NCBI RefSeq assembly: GCF_000282595.1
Contig: NZ_AKIZ01000018.1
Coordinates: 100,219-164,218 of the forward strand
DNA length: 64,000 nt
Direction: 5' to 3'
Source: Phyllobacterium sp. YR531
GTDB taxonomy: Bacteria > Pseudomonadota > Alphaproteobacteria > Rhizobiales > Rhizobiaceae
The notes below the pieces were generated by a model, which saw only the letters and a program-made list of their open reading frames with translations, was not told where the DNA came from and ran no database searches. Position 1 is the stretch's first letter. Each line of letters begins with the position of its first letter. The translations under genes were made by a program, and so were the position numbers. This document shows, piece after piece, positions 14,272-23,910 of the stretch.

Positions 14272-17200
14272 CGTCCGCCATCCGCACGCGCGCTGAGGCG
14301 ATGACGTCGTCCATGATCGCGTCGAGCACCGCCGGATCGACTGCGAGTCTCCGTCGCCCGATCACCTCATCGAAGAAGAAGTCGTCGATATCGTTCCGAA
14401 TTCGGTTCTCAGTGTCCCGATCGCTCTGCCAGCCAATCACGCGGTGCTGAGCAACGATCCGGGTGACCGCTTCCGCGATATCGACGGCGACGCCGTCGCG
14501 ATCGAAGCCGGCCTTCGCGAGCTCGCGACGCGCGATACCCCAGAAGGCGGTTTCATGGCTCTTGCCGCGAATCGCTTCCGGTGTTGGATCGTCAGCGTCC
14601 TCGCGCCGTTCGGCGGAATCCCGGAGGCGGCGGACTTCGGCCAGGTAAGCCTTCTCTTCCAGACGGCCTCTCCGGAACGCGTCGATAGCATCCCGGATCA
14701 GCTTGGAAAACTTCTCGAAGAAGACCGGATCCTGCTCCCATTTCTCTTCGATTACCTGAAGGGCACGATGGGCAATCTCGTCGGCGATGGAAGCGTCGGA
14801 GCGAGTTTTACCCGCGCGTGCCGCCTCGATCGCGCCTTCGTCGAACACATTCAGCGGCTCGACAACTGTGATCACCTCGTGCGCAGTCACGTGCTGATCA
14901 AGCAGCGTCCGAACGCGGTGCTCATAGTCTGACCAATCTACCTTCTCCGCATAACGGGCCCGGACATGCTCCCTAAGCGCCACGAACCGCTTTTCGTCAG
15001 TCCGCCATCGTTGGAGACGCTCGGGCGGAGTTTCCTCCTGGAAGGTGCGCGACGACAGAGCAACGGTGAGACAGCGCGAGAACTGGCCAAGCCTGCGGTA
15101 GAACTCTTCCCGCAGCGCCTCGTCGATCAACGCCTTGGCGTAGGCCTCCTCGTCGAAGCGGTTCGCGACCCCGCTGAACAAATCGAGGAGCGCTGCGTGC
15201 AGTGACGGCAGACGACGGGCCTCATCTGCCACATCGGTCAAAGCTTTCGCCAAATCCTCATCGTCGAAGGCCGCGAGTGCGTCGTTCGCGCTCAGGGCGT
15301 CGCCGAGATTTCTGAGAACCCCACAATAGTCGATGATGTAGCCGAAGGGTTTCGGCGGTGCGCCGTCTTCGTCGAAAATGCGGTTCACACGGGCGATCGC
15401 TTGCAGCAATCCATGCTCTTTCAGAGGCTTGGCGAGGTAAAGGACCGTGTTGCGCGGCGCGTCAAAACCGGTCAGCAGCTTGTCGACTACGATCAGGAGG
15501 TCAGGGTCGCCTGGTCCCTTAAACGCGTCGATGATTCCTTTGTTGTAGGTTTCCTCGCCTCTGTAACGCGCCATCATGCGACGCCAGAACGCGACGACGA
15601 CGTCGTCTACCCCCTCGTCGATGTCCGTGTCGCCTTCTCTCTGATCGGGAGCAGAGATGATGACTTCGGCGCTGATCTCACCGAACTCGTCGATCAGACG
15701 CTTCAAAATGATGGCGTCCCGTTTTGAGGGTGCCACGAGTTGCCCTTTCAGGCCCGAACCCTTGAAGTGTTCGGTGAAGTGCTGGCTGACATCGAACGCG
15801 ATGCATTTTAGCCGCGCGGCGACGCCGGCTACTGCGCGCGGACGGCTCATCTTGCGCTTCAGGTCATTAGCCTGGGCAGAGGACAGGCCACGGGTAACGC
15901 GGTCGAACCAGGTGTCGATCGCCTGTTCATCGACGTCCTCCTCGACGTGTCGGCCTTCATAGAGCAGAGGAACAACGGCGCCATCGCCCACCGCGTCGCG
16001 CATCGAATAGACCGGGTCGAAGAGCGGTCCGAACTGGCGAAAGGTGTTCCGCTCCCGCTTGGCGATCGGCGTACCGGTGAAGCCGATGAAACAGGCTTGT
16101 GGAAAGACCTCACGCATGCGGGCGTGAAGGCTTTCAAGGTCGCCGTACTGGCTCCGATGGCTCTCGTCGACGAGCACGAAAATATCGCTGCTTCGGTCGA
16201 CAACACGCCGCTTGCCGAGCGCCGCACGGAATTTGTGAATGACTGTTGTGATCACTCGGGCGCGCTCCTCAATCAACTCGATGAGGTGCTCGCCGGTTCG
16301 GGCGCGCTGAGGGGCAAGTCCGGTGGCTGCGAAAGTGCGGGCAATTTGGTCGTCGAGGTCAGTACGGTCCGTTACGAGCACGAGGCGCGCGCCCTTAACG
16401 GCGGCGGTCAGGGTGCGGGCGAGCATGACCATGGTCAGGGACTTGCCCGACCCTTGCGTGTGCCAGACGACGCCGCCGGCCCGGCGCCCGTTTTCGAGCT
16501 TCTGGACGCGGCCGAGCACGCTGTTGATCGCAAACACCTGCTGGTGGCGCGCGACCTTCTTCACTGGCCCATCGAACAGGGTGAAGCGCCGCGCCATGTC
16601 CAGCAGGCGTTCCGGCCGGAAGAGGGCGACGAGGGTCTCGTCCAGTCGCGTCGCTTCGCGGCCTTGTTCAGCTAGGGCTTCGAAGCGCCGACGGTGCGGA
16701 GCGAAGTCGTCGAATATCTGCTTTGCTTCGATGGAGTCGAGCGAACGAGCGACCACTTTCCTCGCGAAGTCGGGAGCGTCTTCCCGCTCTCTCCAGCTCG
16801 ACCAGAACTTCAGGGGCGTGCCGACAGTCGCATAGCGCGGTTCGTGAGGATTGGCCGCCAGGACGAGTTGGACCGAGAAGAAAAGGTTTGGACACCCCAC
16901 GTCGGCCTTTTGGTTGCGGATTGTCTGCGTGATACCTTGTTCGGTCTTCTCCCGTGACGATTTCACCTCGATCACGGCGAACGGGATACCATTCACGAAT
17001 AGTACCAAGTCGGGTCGTACGGATCCCCCGCCAGGCCACTCCACCGGGTACTCTGCCGCCATGTGGAAGGCGTTCGCGCGCCAGTCGTCCCAATCGATAT
17101 AGCGGAAAGGCCATTCGCGAGCCGTGTCGTCGATTGTCTGAGGCAGAGCGATGCCGAGCTGGAGGAGGTCGGTCACGACCTCGTTCGTTCGAAGCACGCC

Positions 17201-17470
17201 GTCATACCTGACGCCTGACAGTCGCCGGATTGCTGTTTCGATGTTTGCTTCCGAGAACAGGTGGCGTCGTTCTCGCCACGTGATGTTGTTCAGCCGGGCA
17301 AGCTGCGAACGCAAGATGTCGTTTAGGAGGACCTCACTTCTACGCCCGCTGCGCAGACGATCGGCCTGCGCCCGAGGCACATAGTGCCAGCCGAGACTTG
17401 AAAGTGTCGCGAGTGCAGCGAGTTGGGCTCCGCCTGCTTCGGAAAGTGCGAATGCGGGAGAGTCGTTCAT
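14255..17470 (-). CDS. hsdR: Type I restriction enzyme, R subunit
   Basis: 1,071 residues. The PD-(D/E)xK nuclease centre is PDLVLFVNGIPFAVIEVKSS (about residues 153-172). The motor domain has Walker A HTQGSGKSLTMVML (about 338), DEAD-type VDESHRSQYGD (about 440) and GFTGTPIAKRER. The C-terminal helical domain contacts the methylase. It cuts DNA at a distance from the recognition site after ATP-driven translocation when the site is unmethylated. The start overlaps the hsdS stop by 4 bases (ATGA). It belongs to the minus-strand operon 20,961 to 13,555. Confidence 0.93.
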   Translation of the reverse strand: MNDSPAFALSEAGGAQLAALATLSSLGWHYVPRAQADRLRSGRRSEVLLNDILRSQLARLNNITWRERRHLFSEANIETAIRRLSGVRYDGVLRTNEVVTDLLQLGIALPQTIDDTAREWPFRYIDWDDWRANAFHMAAEYPVEWPGGGSVRPDLVLFVNGIPFAVIEVKSSREKTEQGITQTIRNQKADVGCPNLFFSVQLVLAANPHEPRYATVGTPLKFWSSWREREDAPDFARKVVARSLDSIEAKQIFDDFAPHRRRFEALAEQGREATRLDETLVALFRPERLLDMARRFTLFDGPVKKVARHQQVFAINSVLGRVQKLENGRRAGGVVWHTQGSGKSLTMVMLARTLTAAVKGARLVLVTDRTDLDDQIARTFAATGLAPQRARTGEHLIELIEERARVITTVIHKFRAALGKRRVVDRSSDIFVLVDESHRSQYGDLESLHARMREVFPQACFIGFTGTPIAKRERNTFRQFGPLFDPVYSMRDAVGDGAVVPLLYEGRHVEEDVDEQAIDTWFDRVTRGLSSAQANDLKRKMSRPRAVAGVAARLKCIAFDVSQHFTEHFKGSGLKGQLVAPSKRDAIILKRLIDEFGEISAEVIISAPDQREGDTDIDEGVDDVVVAFWRRMMARYRGEETYNKGIIDAFKGPGDPDLLIVVDKLLTGFDAPRNTVLYLAKPLKEHGLLQAIARVNRIFDEDGAPPKPFGYIIDYCGVLRNLGDALSANDALAAFDDEDLAKALTDVADEARRLPSLHAALLDLFSGVANRFDEEAYAKALIDEALREEFYRRLGQFSRCLTVALSSRTFQEETPPERLQRWRTDEKRFVALREHVRARYAEKVDWSDYEHRVRTLLDQHVTAHEVITVVEPLNVFDEGAIEAARAGKTRSDASIADEIAHRALQVIEEKWEQDPVFFEKFSKLIRDAIDAFRRGRLEEKAYLAEVRRLRDSAERREDADDPTPEAIRGKSHETAFWGIARRELAKAGFDRDGVAVDIAEAVTRIVAQHRVIGWQSDRDTENRIRNDIDDFFFDEVIGRRRLAVDPAVLDAIMDDVIASARVRMADDGRIH

Positions 17471-18843
17471 CGCGCTATCTGGAAACGGATGGAGGGTTCT
17501 TCGGTCGCTAGCGCCGTGGGAAGGCGCGCTATTCTCCGCGAGGCTCCGTCTAGTAGCTGGAGAATAAGCTCTTTTCTCTGCAAAACCATCCGGGCGTGAA
17601 CGCGCGACGAAAGCGTAAAATCGTGCTGCACGAGGTCCAGACTATTCACGATCTTATCCTGGAGTTCCGGGCTTGGGTAGGTAATCGGAAGACTCTCAAG
17701 GAAGTCAGTTGATAACCGCCCGGTGCCGTGTCCGGCACTATCGACGCGGCTCATCAGGGCTCTTCGGCGTGACTTTAGGGCGTATGCTAAAAAGCGCGCA
17801 TTCATCTCGGCACCGGTGACGAGTGCTTTGATGTCCTGATTGAAGGCAAAATCGCGCGTTGTAACGCCGATGGGAATGTCTTTGAAGAGGCCCATGCCCC
17901 GAACGAGGATCAGAACTGTTCCGGACGCGGCAATACTGGCCTTGGTTGCGCCGAGCTCGCTCAACTTCTCAGTTGCATCTGTCAAGTAGAACGTCTTCAG
18001 GTCTTTGGCGGAAATCCAAGGCAGGGTCCCGCCCCATAAGCGACCATCAGTCTTTGCCGGCGTTCCACCAGAACGGATGCGTGCAAGGTCGGTCAGTTCC
18101 GACCTGTGCCACCCGCTGGGAGGTTCCCGCTCCGACTGCGCCTTACCGATAAGCTGCGCAAGGGCGGCTTCGAAACGGTCGCCCTTCGCTCGAGTCAAGT
18201 TTTCGTAAGTGTCTATCGCCCGATCCCACTTACTGAGGAGGGCGACGATGCGCCGTTGCTCGGCGATTGGTGGCAGATCGATCTCCCATTTGAACCAATC
18301 GTCGATACGAAATAACAGCTTCTCGACGTGGACACCGATGCTTGACTGAAAGCACGCCTGCTGAAAATAGATCGTATGGGAAAGTAATCTAAGGTAGTCA
18401 GGATCTAGATATTCTGAGGTGTGGAGGACTGTATATTCATTTGAAACGATCGCTCCATCGAGTTCCTCCGGAACAAGACCACAGGCTCCATGAGAGATCT
18501 GCCGCTTTGAGATCAAGAAATCTCCTTCAAGCACAAAAAACTGCGTTTTTGTCTTGATCTGATCGCCGCGCAGCGCTTCACGTCCAACGATGCCCCCGCG
18601 GCTGCGCTTGGCAGTTACGAGTTGATAGACCTTATTATCGACCACGTTGGCTGGTCGCTCCACGATCCTCAAGACATCGCCTAAGCGGAAGCGTCGCCAA
18701 TTAGCGGGCGTTTTGCCCAGCTTGGGTATGCCCAATTGTACACTGGGCGGAAGCGCCGAAACGATGCGGCTCTCGTCTTGTTCGAAAATGGTGGTGAGCT
18801 CATCTGACTCGTCCGCCAACTCAAGATTGCGTAGGTCGGTCAT
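17467..18843 (-). CDS. hsdS: Type I restriction enzyme, specificity subunit (two target-recognition domains)
   Basis: 458 residues. Two target-recognition domains of similar build: the first (residues about 50-215) ends in the conserved helix IDLPPIAEQRRIVALLSKWD; the second (about 245-410) starts SELTDLARIRSGGTPAKTDG and ends with SLPITYPSPELQDKIVNSLD. Together they set a bipartite recognition sequence. It overlaps hsdM upstream by 4 bases and hsdR downstream by 4 bases. GC content drops visibly in the first half, common in exchangeable specificity genes. Confidence 0.92.
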   Translation of the reverse strand: MTDLRNLELADESDELTTIFEQDESRIVSALPPSVQLGIPKLGKTPANWRRFRLGDVLRIVERPANVVDNKVYQLVTAKRSRGGIVGREALRGDQIKTKTQFFVLEGDFLISKRQISHGACGLVPEELDGAIVSNEYTVLHTSEYLDPDYLRLLSHTIYFQQACFQSSIGVHVEKLLFRIDDWFKWEIDLPPIAEQRRIVALLSKWDRAIDTYENLTRAKGDRFEAALAQLIGKAQSEREPPSGWHRSELTDLARIRSGGTPAKTDGRLWGGTLPWISAKDLKTFYLTDATEKLSELGATKASIAASGTVLILVRGMGLFKDIPIGVTTRDFAFNQDIKALVTGAEMNARFLAYALKSRRRALMSRVDSAGHGTGRLSTDFLESLPITYPSPELQDKIVNSLDLVQHDFTLSSRVHARMVLQRKELILQLLDGASRRIARLPTALATEEPSIRFQIAR

Positions 18844-20399
18844 GGGCGAATTCCAAGTGCGACAAGGTGATCGTTGATTTCAGCCCTGACGGTCGCGAGC
18901 TGTTCCTCAAGCCCTCTGATCTCGTCTTGCACGGCTTGGAGGTTGATCTCCGGCTCAGGCTCGAAGGTGTCGACGTAGCGAGGTATGTTGAGATTAAAGT
19001 CGTTTTTAATGATCTCGTCTATCGTAGCGACATACGAATATTTGGGGATGCTGCTCCGCCCCTGATAGGTATCCACTATCGCGGCAAGATGACCTTCAGA
19101 AAGCTCGTTTTGCTTTTTACCGGGATCGAAGCCGCGGCTCGCATCAACGAAGAGCACGTCTCTGACGTGTTCGCGAATGGCGCCGCTCTCACGCGAGCGA
19201 TCGAAGATGAGAATGCACACCGGAATGCCGGTGGTGGGGAAGAGCTGCGCTGGCAATCCAATCACCGCGTCGAGCAAATTCTCTCTCACCAGGCTTTCGC
19301 GGATTCGCCCCTCCGCGCCTCCTCGAAATAGAACTCCATGAGGAGCCACGATGGCTACGCGGCCTTCCGCCGGGCGCGCGACTGCCAGCATGTGCAGGAT
19401 GAACGCGTAATCGGCCTTCGATTTAGGTGGCAATCCGCGAGCGAAGCGGCGATGGGGATCGTTGCTCGCGCCATCTCCAATCCATTTGTCGAGGCTAAAT
19501 GGCGGATTGGCGACCACCGTGTCGAACCGCATGAGATGGTCGCCCTCAAGAAGGAGAGGGTTGTTGAGCGTGTCGCCCCACTCGATGCGCGCACTGTCTT
19601 GTCCGTGCAGGAACATGTTCATCCGCGCGAGCGCTCGCGTCTGGCCGTTAGATTCCTGGCCATACAAGCGGAAGTTCTTGCTGCCGACCTCTTCGCCGGC
19701 CCGCAGCAGTAGGGCACCCGAGCCACAAGCGGGGTCGCAGATACGAGCGCCTTCCTTGGGCGCAGCCAGCTTTGCCACCAATTCCGACACGCGGCGAGGC
19801 GTGAAGAACTCACCCGCCTTCTTGCCAGCGTCCGAGGCGAAGCGTTCAATCAAATAGATATAGGCTTCACCGATGACGTCTTCTTTGATGTCGCGGAGAT
19901 CGAGGGCAGCCTTGCCGAAGTCCTTCAACAGCGTTTCGAGCCGCCGATTGCGGTCTTTGGTCTGTCCGAGGTTAGCCTCCGAGTTGAAATCAATATTGCG
20001 GAAAACGCCCTTCAGTTTGGGATCGTTAGCTTGCTCAATGCCGTCCAGCGCGATGTTGATCAGCTCTCCGATGTTGTCATTCGCGCGTCGTTCAAAGAGG
20101 CTGTCAAAGGAACTGAGAAAGCGGTCGATGACCTCGCCCTTGCTGTTACGGACTTCAACTTCCTTCAGCTTGAACCGCTCACGCTCAAGCTTGCGACGGA
20201 TCCTCAGCTCGCGGACATCGGCTGGATCGTCCCGATACTCCTCAGCAAACTCATCATAGTGCTTTTTCCAGATGTCGCTGATGTACTTTAGAAATAGAAG
20301 AGCAAGGATATAGTCTTTGTACTGAGTAGCATCGATCGTCCCGCGGAAGGTGTCGCAGGCAGACCAGACGGAGTTCTTAATATCGTCAATGGTAGGCAT
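18840..20399 (-). CDS. hsdM: Type I N6-adenine methyltransferase, M subunit
   Basis: 519 residues. The N-terminal HsdM_N region (MPTIDDIKNSVWSACDTFRG, YKDYILALLFLKYISDIWKK) is followed by the methyltransferase domain with SAM motif I DPACGSGALLLRAG (about 220) and catalytic motif IV NPPFSLDKW (about 295). It methylates the adenine of the site read by HsdS, protecting host DNA. Start set at ATG 20399 by homology to the family N-terminus; the ribosome site is weak, which fits coupling to the half-S gene that stops 4 bases upstream. Confidence 0.93.
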   Translation of the reverse strand: MPTIDDIKNSVWSACDTFRGTIDATQYKDYILALLFLKYISDIWKKHYDEFAEEYRDDPADVRELRIRRKLERERFKLKEVEVRNSKGEVIDRFLSSFDSLFERRANDNIGELINIALDGIEQANDPKLKGVFRNIDFNSEANLGQTKDRNRRLETLLKDFGKAALDLRDIKEDVIGEAYIYLIERFASDAGKKAGEFFTPRRVSELVAKLAAPKEGARICDPACGSGALLLRAGEEVGSKNFRLYGQESNGQTRALARMNMFLHGQDSARIEWGDTLNNPLLLEGDHLMRFDTVVANPPFSLDKWIGDGASNDPHRRFARGLPPKSKADYAFILHMLAVARPAEGRVAIVAPHGVLFRGGAEGRIRESLVRENLLDAVIGLPAQLFPTTGIPVCILIFDRSRESGAIREHVRDVLFVDASRGFDPGKKQNELSEGHLAAIVDTYQGRSSIPKYSYVATIDEIIKNDFNLNIPRYVDTFEPEPEINLQAVQDEIRGLEEQLATVRAEINDHLVALGIRP

Positions 20400-20403
20400 A
20401 GGT

Positions 20404-20961
20404 TTATCTTTCGGTTGAAACGCGTAGCGCTTCCAGGATCTGAAGATCGGCCGCCATCGCATGGCGCCCAGCTAGGTGGATCAGCAACTCGCGATGGGTT
20501 CGATGCGCGCGTGCGAGCTGACCGATCGCGCGCTGCCGTTCGAGCGGAAGGTCGGGCAGGTCGAGTTGGGCAATATCATCACGGGCAATGCGGGGCAGAG
20601 AAGCGCCAGCGGTCGACGCGCGCAGTCTGACGCCCGTTTGAGGCAACAGGAGAAAGGCCAGTAGAAATGAGGGGTCAAGTCGGGTCGCTTCCGGTCGGAC
20701 CAAGTATAGATCCAGGCTCGCGTAAGCGCCGAAAAGATCCTCATCAGCCTCGGCGGCAAGCGTTCGCTCGCCTCGTGCGGCGACCAAGATGTCACCCGCT
20801 TGAATGGGTAGCGCACGGGCGACGAGCGGCCGCTCCCCGATTGTAAGATCTCTGCGAGCGCCCGCGAGATCGCGAATCTGCACGAAACGGACGGGGTCGT
20901 CCCGCAACTTGTCCGGGGCAACACCAGTAGCGATCAACGCGAACTTTGAGAGAGCGACCAT
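20404..20961 (-). CDS. Half-length specificity-like protein (single HsdS-type domain)
   Basis: 185 residues. The layout matches one HsdS half: an N-terminal ligand-binding type segment (VRFVQIRDLAGARRDLTIGE, QAGDILVAARGERTLAAEAD), then DIAQLDLPDLPLERQRAIGQ and a helix (LARAHRTHRELL) that matches the HsdS conserved region. It is the first gene of the operon, 4 bases before hsdM, while a full two-domain HsdS lies downstream. It could be an alternative or accessory specificity factor, since half-S proteins can work as dimers. AAGGTG precedes ATG 20961 by 5 bases. Confidence 0.7.
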   Translation of the reverse strand: MVALSKFALIATGVAPDKLRDDPVRFVQIRDLAGARRDLTIGERPLVARALPIQAGDILVAARGERTLAAEADEDLFGAYASLDLYLVRPEATRLDPSFLLAFLLLPQTGVRLRASTAGASLPRIARDDIAQLDLPDLPLERQRAIGQLARAHRTHRELLIHLAGRHAMAADLQILEALRVSTER

Positions 20962-21078
20962 GGCGGCACCTTACGCCACTACAGCAAAAAATCAAGCGAA
21001 ATTCAGTAAGAGGGCTTCTCATACAGAAAAAGCCTATTGCAATCTGGTTGCAGCCGCTTCATGCTGTGCAAACGAAAA

Positions 21079-21106
21079 CGGGCCCGGCGTTGACGCGCCG
21101 AGCCCG
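21079..21106 (-). terminator. Strong hairpin in the 20,962-21,213 intergenic region
   Basis: CGGGC-c-CGGCG loop CGCCG-a-GCCCG, a 10-bp stem with one mismatch, followed on the minus strand by TTTTCGTTT. It looks like an intrinsic terminator for a short minus-strand transcript. A second hairpin (CCCCA/TGGGG) lies at about 21112-21131. The gap separates two divergent defence operons. A possible 46-codon minus-strand ORF starts at 21143 (with AAGGAG upstream) but overlaps the hairpin, and I do not call it. Confidence 0.4.
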
Positions 21107-21213
21107 CTGGTCCCCAGCCGCGGCTTTGGGGCCGCAGACGCATGGGTGGTCGAACTCCTTATGTGCGTCGTGCTTCGTACTTGGTCAAGCCGCGTGAACC
21201 ATGAGGACTACAA

Positions 21214-21378
21214 ATGTACTACGAAAAGTATCGCACCGACGGCTGGCGCTGGCGCCTGGTCGCTTCCAACTGCCGCATCATCTCGATGTCGAGCGAGGCA
21301 TATGTCGCCGAAGGCGATTGTGATCGCTCGATCGAGATCAACAAGGGGTCGTCGGCGGCGCCAGTCCGCCGCGCGTAA
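21214..21378 (+). CDS. Small DUF1508 (YegP-like) protein
   Basis: 54 residues. MYYEKYRTDGWRWRLVASNC followed by RIISMSSEAYVAEGDCDRSI matches the single-repeat DUF1508 pattern (WRWRL.A.N.RIIA.SSE.Y), a small beta-alpha domain of unknown function common on alphaproteobacterial accessory DNA. GAGG lies 7 bases before ATG 21214. A strong hairpin follows the stop. Confidence 0.65.
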   Translation: MYYEKYRTDGWRWRLVASNCRIISMSSEAYVAEGDCDRSIEINKGSSAAPVRRA

Positions 21379-21380
21379 CG

Positions 21381-21415
21381 GGAGCAGGGCGCGGGAAGTA
21401 TCCGCGCCCTGTTCC
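21381..21415 (+). terminator. Hairpin after the DUF1508 gene
   Basis: 14-bp stem GGAGCAGGGCGCGG / CCGCGCCCTGTTCC with one G-T pair and a 7-base loop, 2 bases past the stop. No T-run follows. Confidence 0.5.
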
Positions 21416-21522
21416 ACGTCCGAAGCCGCGCGCGATGGAACAAACAAATGCATATTTCGAGAAACGGCATGTAGCGCAGCTCAATGCTGGAGGTGTCCTA
21501 TAGAAGGGCGGGGGGAAGTCGA

Positions 21523-23910
21523 GTGCATATCGAATTTTTGGAGATCGCCAATTTCAGGAAGCTTTTGTGCACGCGGGTCGATCTTTCGAGTACGACTACC
21601 CTGTTCGTCGGCGCGAACAATAGTGGCAAGACCTCAGCGATGCTCGCCCTTCGGCGTTTCCTGTCGCCCCGCCGGTGCCCATTCGAGATGCACGATTTCA
21701 CCCTGTGTCATTGGCCCACAATCGTTGCGTTGGGGGAAAGCTGGATAGCTGCGCGCAACGCTGAGGAGGTCGTCGACCTCGTCGTTGATCCATGGATCAG
21801 CGCGTTGCCAACGCTGGACCTATGGCTGCATGTCGAGACAGGAGAGATGCATCACGTGCGCGATCTTATCCCGACACTGGACTGGGAAGGCGGAAGGTTG
21901 GGTGTCCGGCTGCGCTACGAGCCGAAGGAGCTCGCACTCCTGTATAAGGAGTTCATGGGCGCCGTCAGCGACGCAGAGACGATGAGGGCGGCGGCAATCG
22001 CCGCCACTGCAGCGGAGAACCCTGAAGCTGATCCGCCGGCTATACCGCCTAAGCTGACGATCTGGCCGGAAAATCTCGTCGATTTTCTCAGCAAGCGTTT
22101 GTCGACGCACTTCACCATACGGGCCTACTCGTTGGATCCTGGTCAGCTCGTTACTCCCGCCAAGTCGCTGGCGCGGCCGCAGGTCCTATCGGGCGGTTCG
22201 CGGCCGATCGACGGCGACCCGTTGGGCGGCCTGATTCGCGTCCACGACATCCCCGCGCAGCGGGGATTCGGTGAAGAGCAGCAAGCTGTTGAAGACGACA
22301 ATGCCCCCGCGGCGGCGACGGGCAGCCGACTGTCAGACCAGCTAAGAAGCTATTATGCCAAACACCTCGATCCCACGAAGGGCCCCGATCCGAAGGATCT
22401 TGGCGCGTTACAAGCGATCGAAGCCGCGCAAGACGCCTTCGACAAGCGGCTGACCGAGAGCTTCAAGGCCGCGTTCACAGAGGTCGAGGGTATGGGATAC
22501 CCTGGCGTGACCGACCCGCGCCCTCGTGTCTCCACACGCTTGAAGGCGATCGACGGTCTCAACCACAACGCGGCGATCAGCTTCGAGGTGGACGTGATCG
22601 CCGGCGACGGTGCGATGACACCGGTGTTGCGATTGCCCGAGGCGAATAACGGTCTCGGCTATCAAAACCTGATCTCGATGATATTCCGTTTGATGAGCTT
22701 TCGCGACGCTTGGATGCGGGTGGGGAAGGCTTCGACCGGTGCGACGGTCACCACGACAGAGCCGCTCCATTTGGTGCTCGTCGAAGAGCCGGAGGCGCAT
22801 CTTCACGCTCAGGTGCAGCAGGTCTTCATCAAGAAAGCTTATGCGGTGTTGCGCGCCCATGACGATCTCGGCGAAAACAAGAAGCTACGCACCCAACTCG
22901 TGGTCAGTACCCACTCCAGCCATGTCGCGCATGAGACGTCGTTCTCGTGCCTGCGCTATTTCCGGCGACTGCCGGCGGGCATGGCGGCAAACGTACCTGT
23001 CTCGACAGTGATCAACCTGTCGGAGGTCTTCGGTCCTGGAAGCGAAACCGAGCGTTTCGTCACCCGCTATCTCAGAGCTCAACACGCTGATCTATTTTTC
23101 GCCGATGCGGCGATCTTGGTCGAAGGACCGGCAGAGCGGATGCTCGTACCTAACTTCATCCGAGCGCACTATGACGAGCTCAACCAGTGCTACATCACCT
23201 TGCTTGAGATCGGAGGAAGCCACGCGCACCGTCTCAAGCCCTTGATTGATCACCTCGGTTTGCTGACCCTCATCATCACTGACCTGGATACGCTGGATGG
23301 AACGGGTGGCGCCTCTGTCCAACCCGCGAAAGGCGCTGGTCAAAAAACCAATAATGCGACGCTGAAGACATGGGTGCCAAAGCTCGACGACGTCGATGAG
23401 CTGATGCGAGCTGATGGCGGGACGAAGACGCTGTATGAAGACGACGACCCGCTCTTTGCCGTGCGGGCCGCGTATCAGACCCCGTTGGGCGTGACGTCCC
23501 CGGGTTTTGTGGGGCCGGAGGTCGCATATCCGTATACGTTTGAGGACGCGTTGGCGTTCGAGAACCTCACCCTCTTTTCCGAACTGGATGGGACCGGCCT
23601 GGTCCGCAAGTTTCGCGATGCGATCGTGGATAGTGGCGGGGCGGCCGCGATCGGCGAGAAGATGTACCTCGCTCTCAAGAACGGCAAGAAGGCCGAGTTT
23701 GCGCTTGACGTGATGGAGGTTGAGAACTTCGACACCATCGTCGTGCCGCGCTACATCGCCGAGGGACTCGAGTGGCTACTCGCGCAGCTCAAGAAAAAGC
23801 AGGTTGAGATTCTGCCCCTGGTTAAGGAGGAGCCGCCCCCGGAGGAAGTCGAGGTTAACCCGCCGGTCGCAGAGGATGTCGGCGCCGAAATCGAAGGGGT
23901 CGACGCATGA
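21523..23910 (+). CDS. OLD-family ATPase-nuclease, Gabija GajA-like
   Basis: 795 residues from GTG 21523 (GGGGGAAG just upstream; the N-terminus VHIEFLEIANFRKLL is the usual OLD start). ATG 21484 would add 13 unlikely residues. Domains: ABC-type ATPase with Walker A GANNSGKTSAML (about 33) and Walker B LHLVLVEEPEAHLHAQVQQ (about 415); C-terminal TOPRIM with ILVEGPAERMLVPNFI (about 535) and IITDLDTLDGTG (about 585). Paired with a UvrD helicase this is the Gabija layout, where GajA nicks DNA when phage activity depletes nucleotides. It is longer than classic GajA (about 580), chiefly in the insert between Walker A and B. Confidence 0.8.
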   Translation: MHIEFLEIANFRKLLCTRVDLSSTTTLFVGANNSGKTSAMLALRRFLSPRRCPFEMHDFTLCHWPTIVALGESWIAARNAEEVVDLVVDPWISALPTLDLWLHVETGEMHHVRDLIPTLDWEGGRLGVRLRYEPKELALLYKEFMGAVSDAETMRAAAIAATAAENPEADPPAIPPKLTIWPENLVDFLSKRLSTHFTIRAYSLDPGQLVTPAKSLARPQVLSGGSRPIDGDPLGGLIRVHDIPAQRGFGEEQQAVEDDNAPAAATGSRLSDQLRSYYAKHLDPTKGPDPKDLGALQAIEAAQDAFDKRLTESFKAAFTEVEGMGYPGVTDPRPRVSTRLKAIDGLNHNAAISFEVDVIAGDGAMTPVLRLPEANNGLGYQNLISMIFRLMSFRDAWMRVGKASTGATVTTTEPLHLVLVEEPEAHLHAQVQQVFIKKAYAVLRAHDDLGENKKLRTQLVVSTHSSHVAHETSFSCLRYFRRLPAGMAANVPVSTVINLSEVFGPGSETERFVTRYLRAQHADLFFADAAILVEGPAERMLVPNFIRAHYDELNQCYITLLEIGGSHAHRLKPLIDHLGLLTLIITDLDTLDGTGGASVQPAKGAGQKTNNATLKTWVPKLDDVDELMRADGGTKTLYEDDDPLFAVRAAYQTPLGVTSPGFVGPEVAYPYTFEDALAFENLTLFSELDGTGLVRKFRDAIVDSGGAAAIGEKMYLALKNGKKAEFALDVMEVENFDTIVVPRYIAEGLEWLLAQLKKKQVEILPLVKEEPPPEEVEVNPPVAEDVGAEIEGVDA

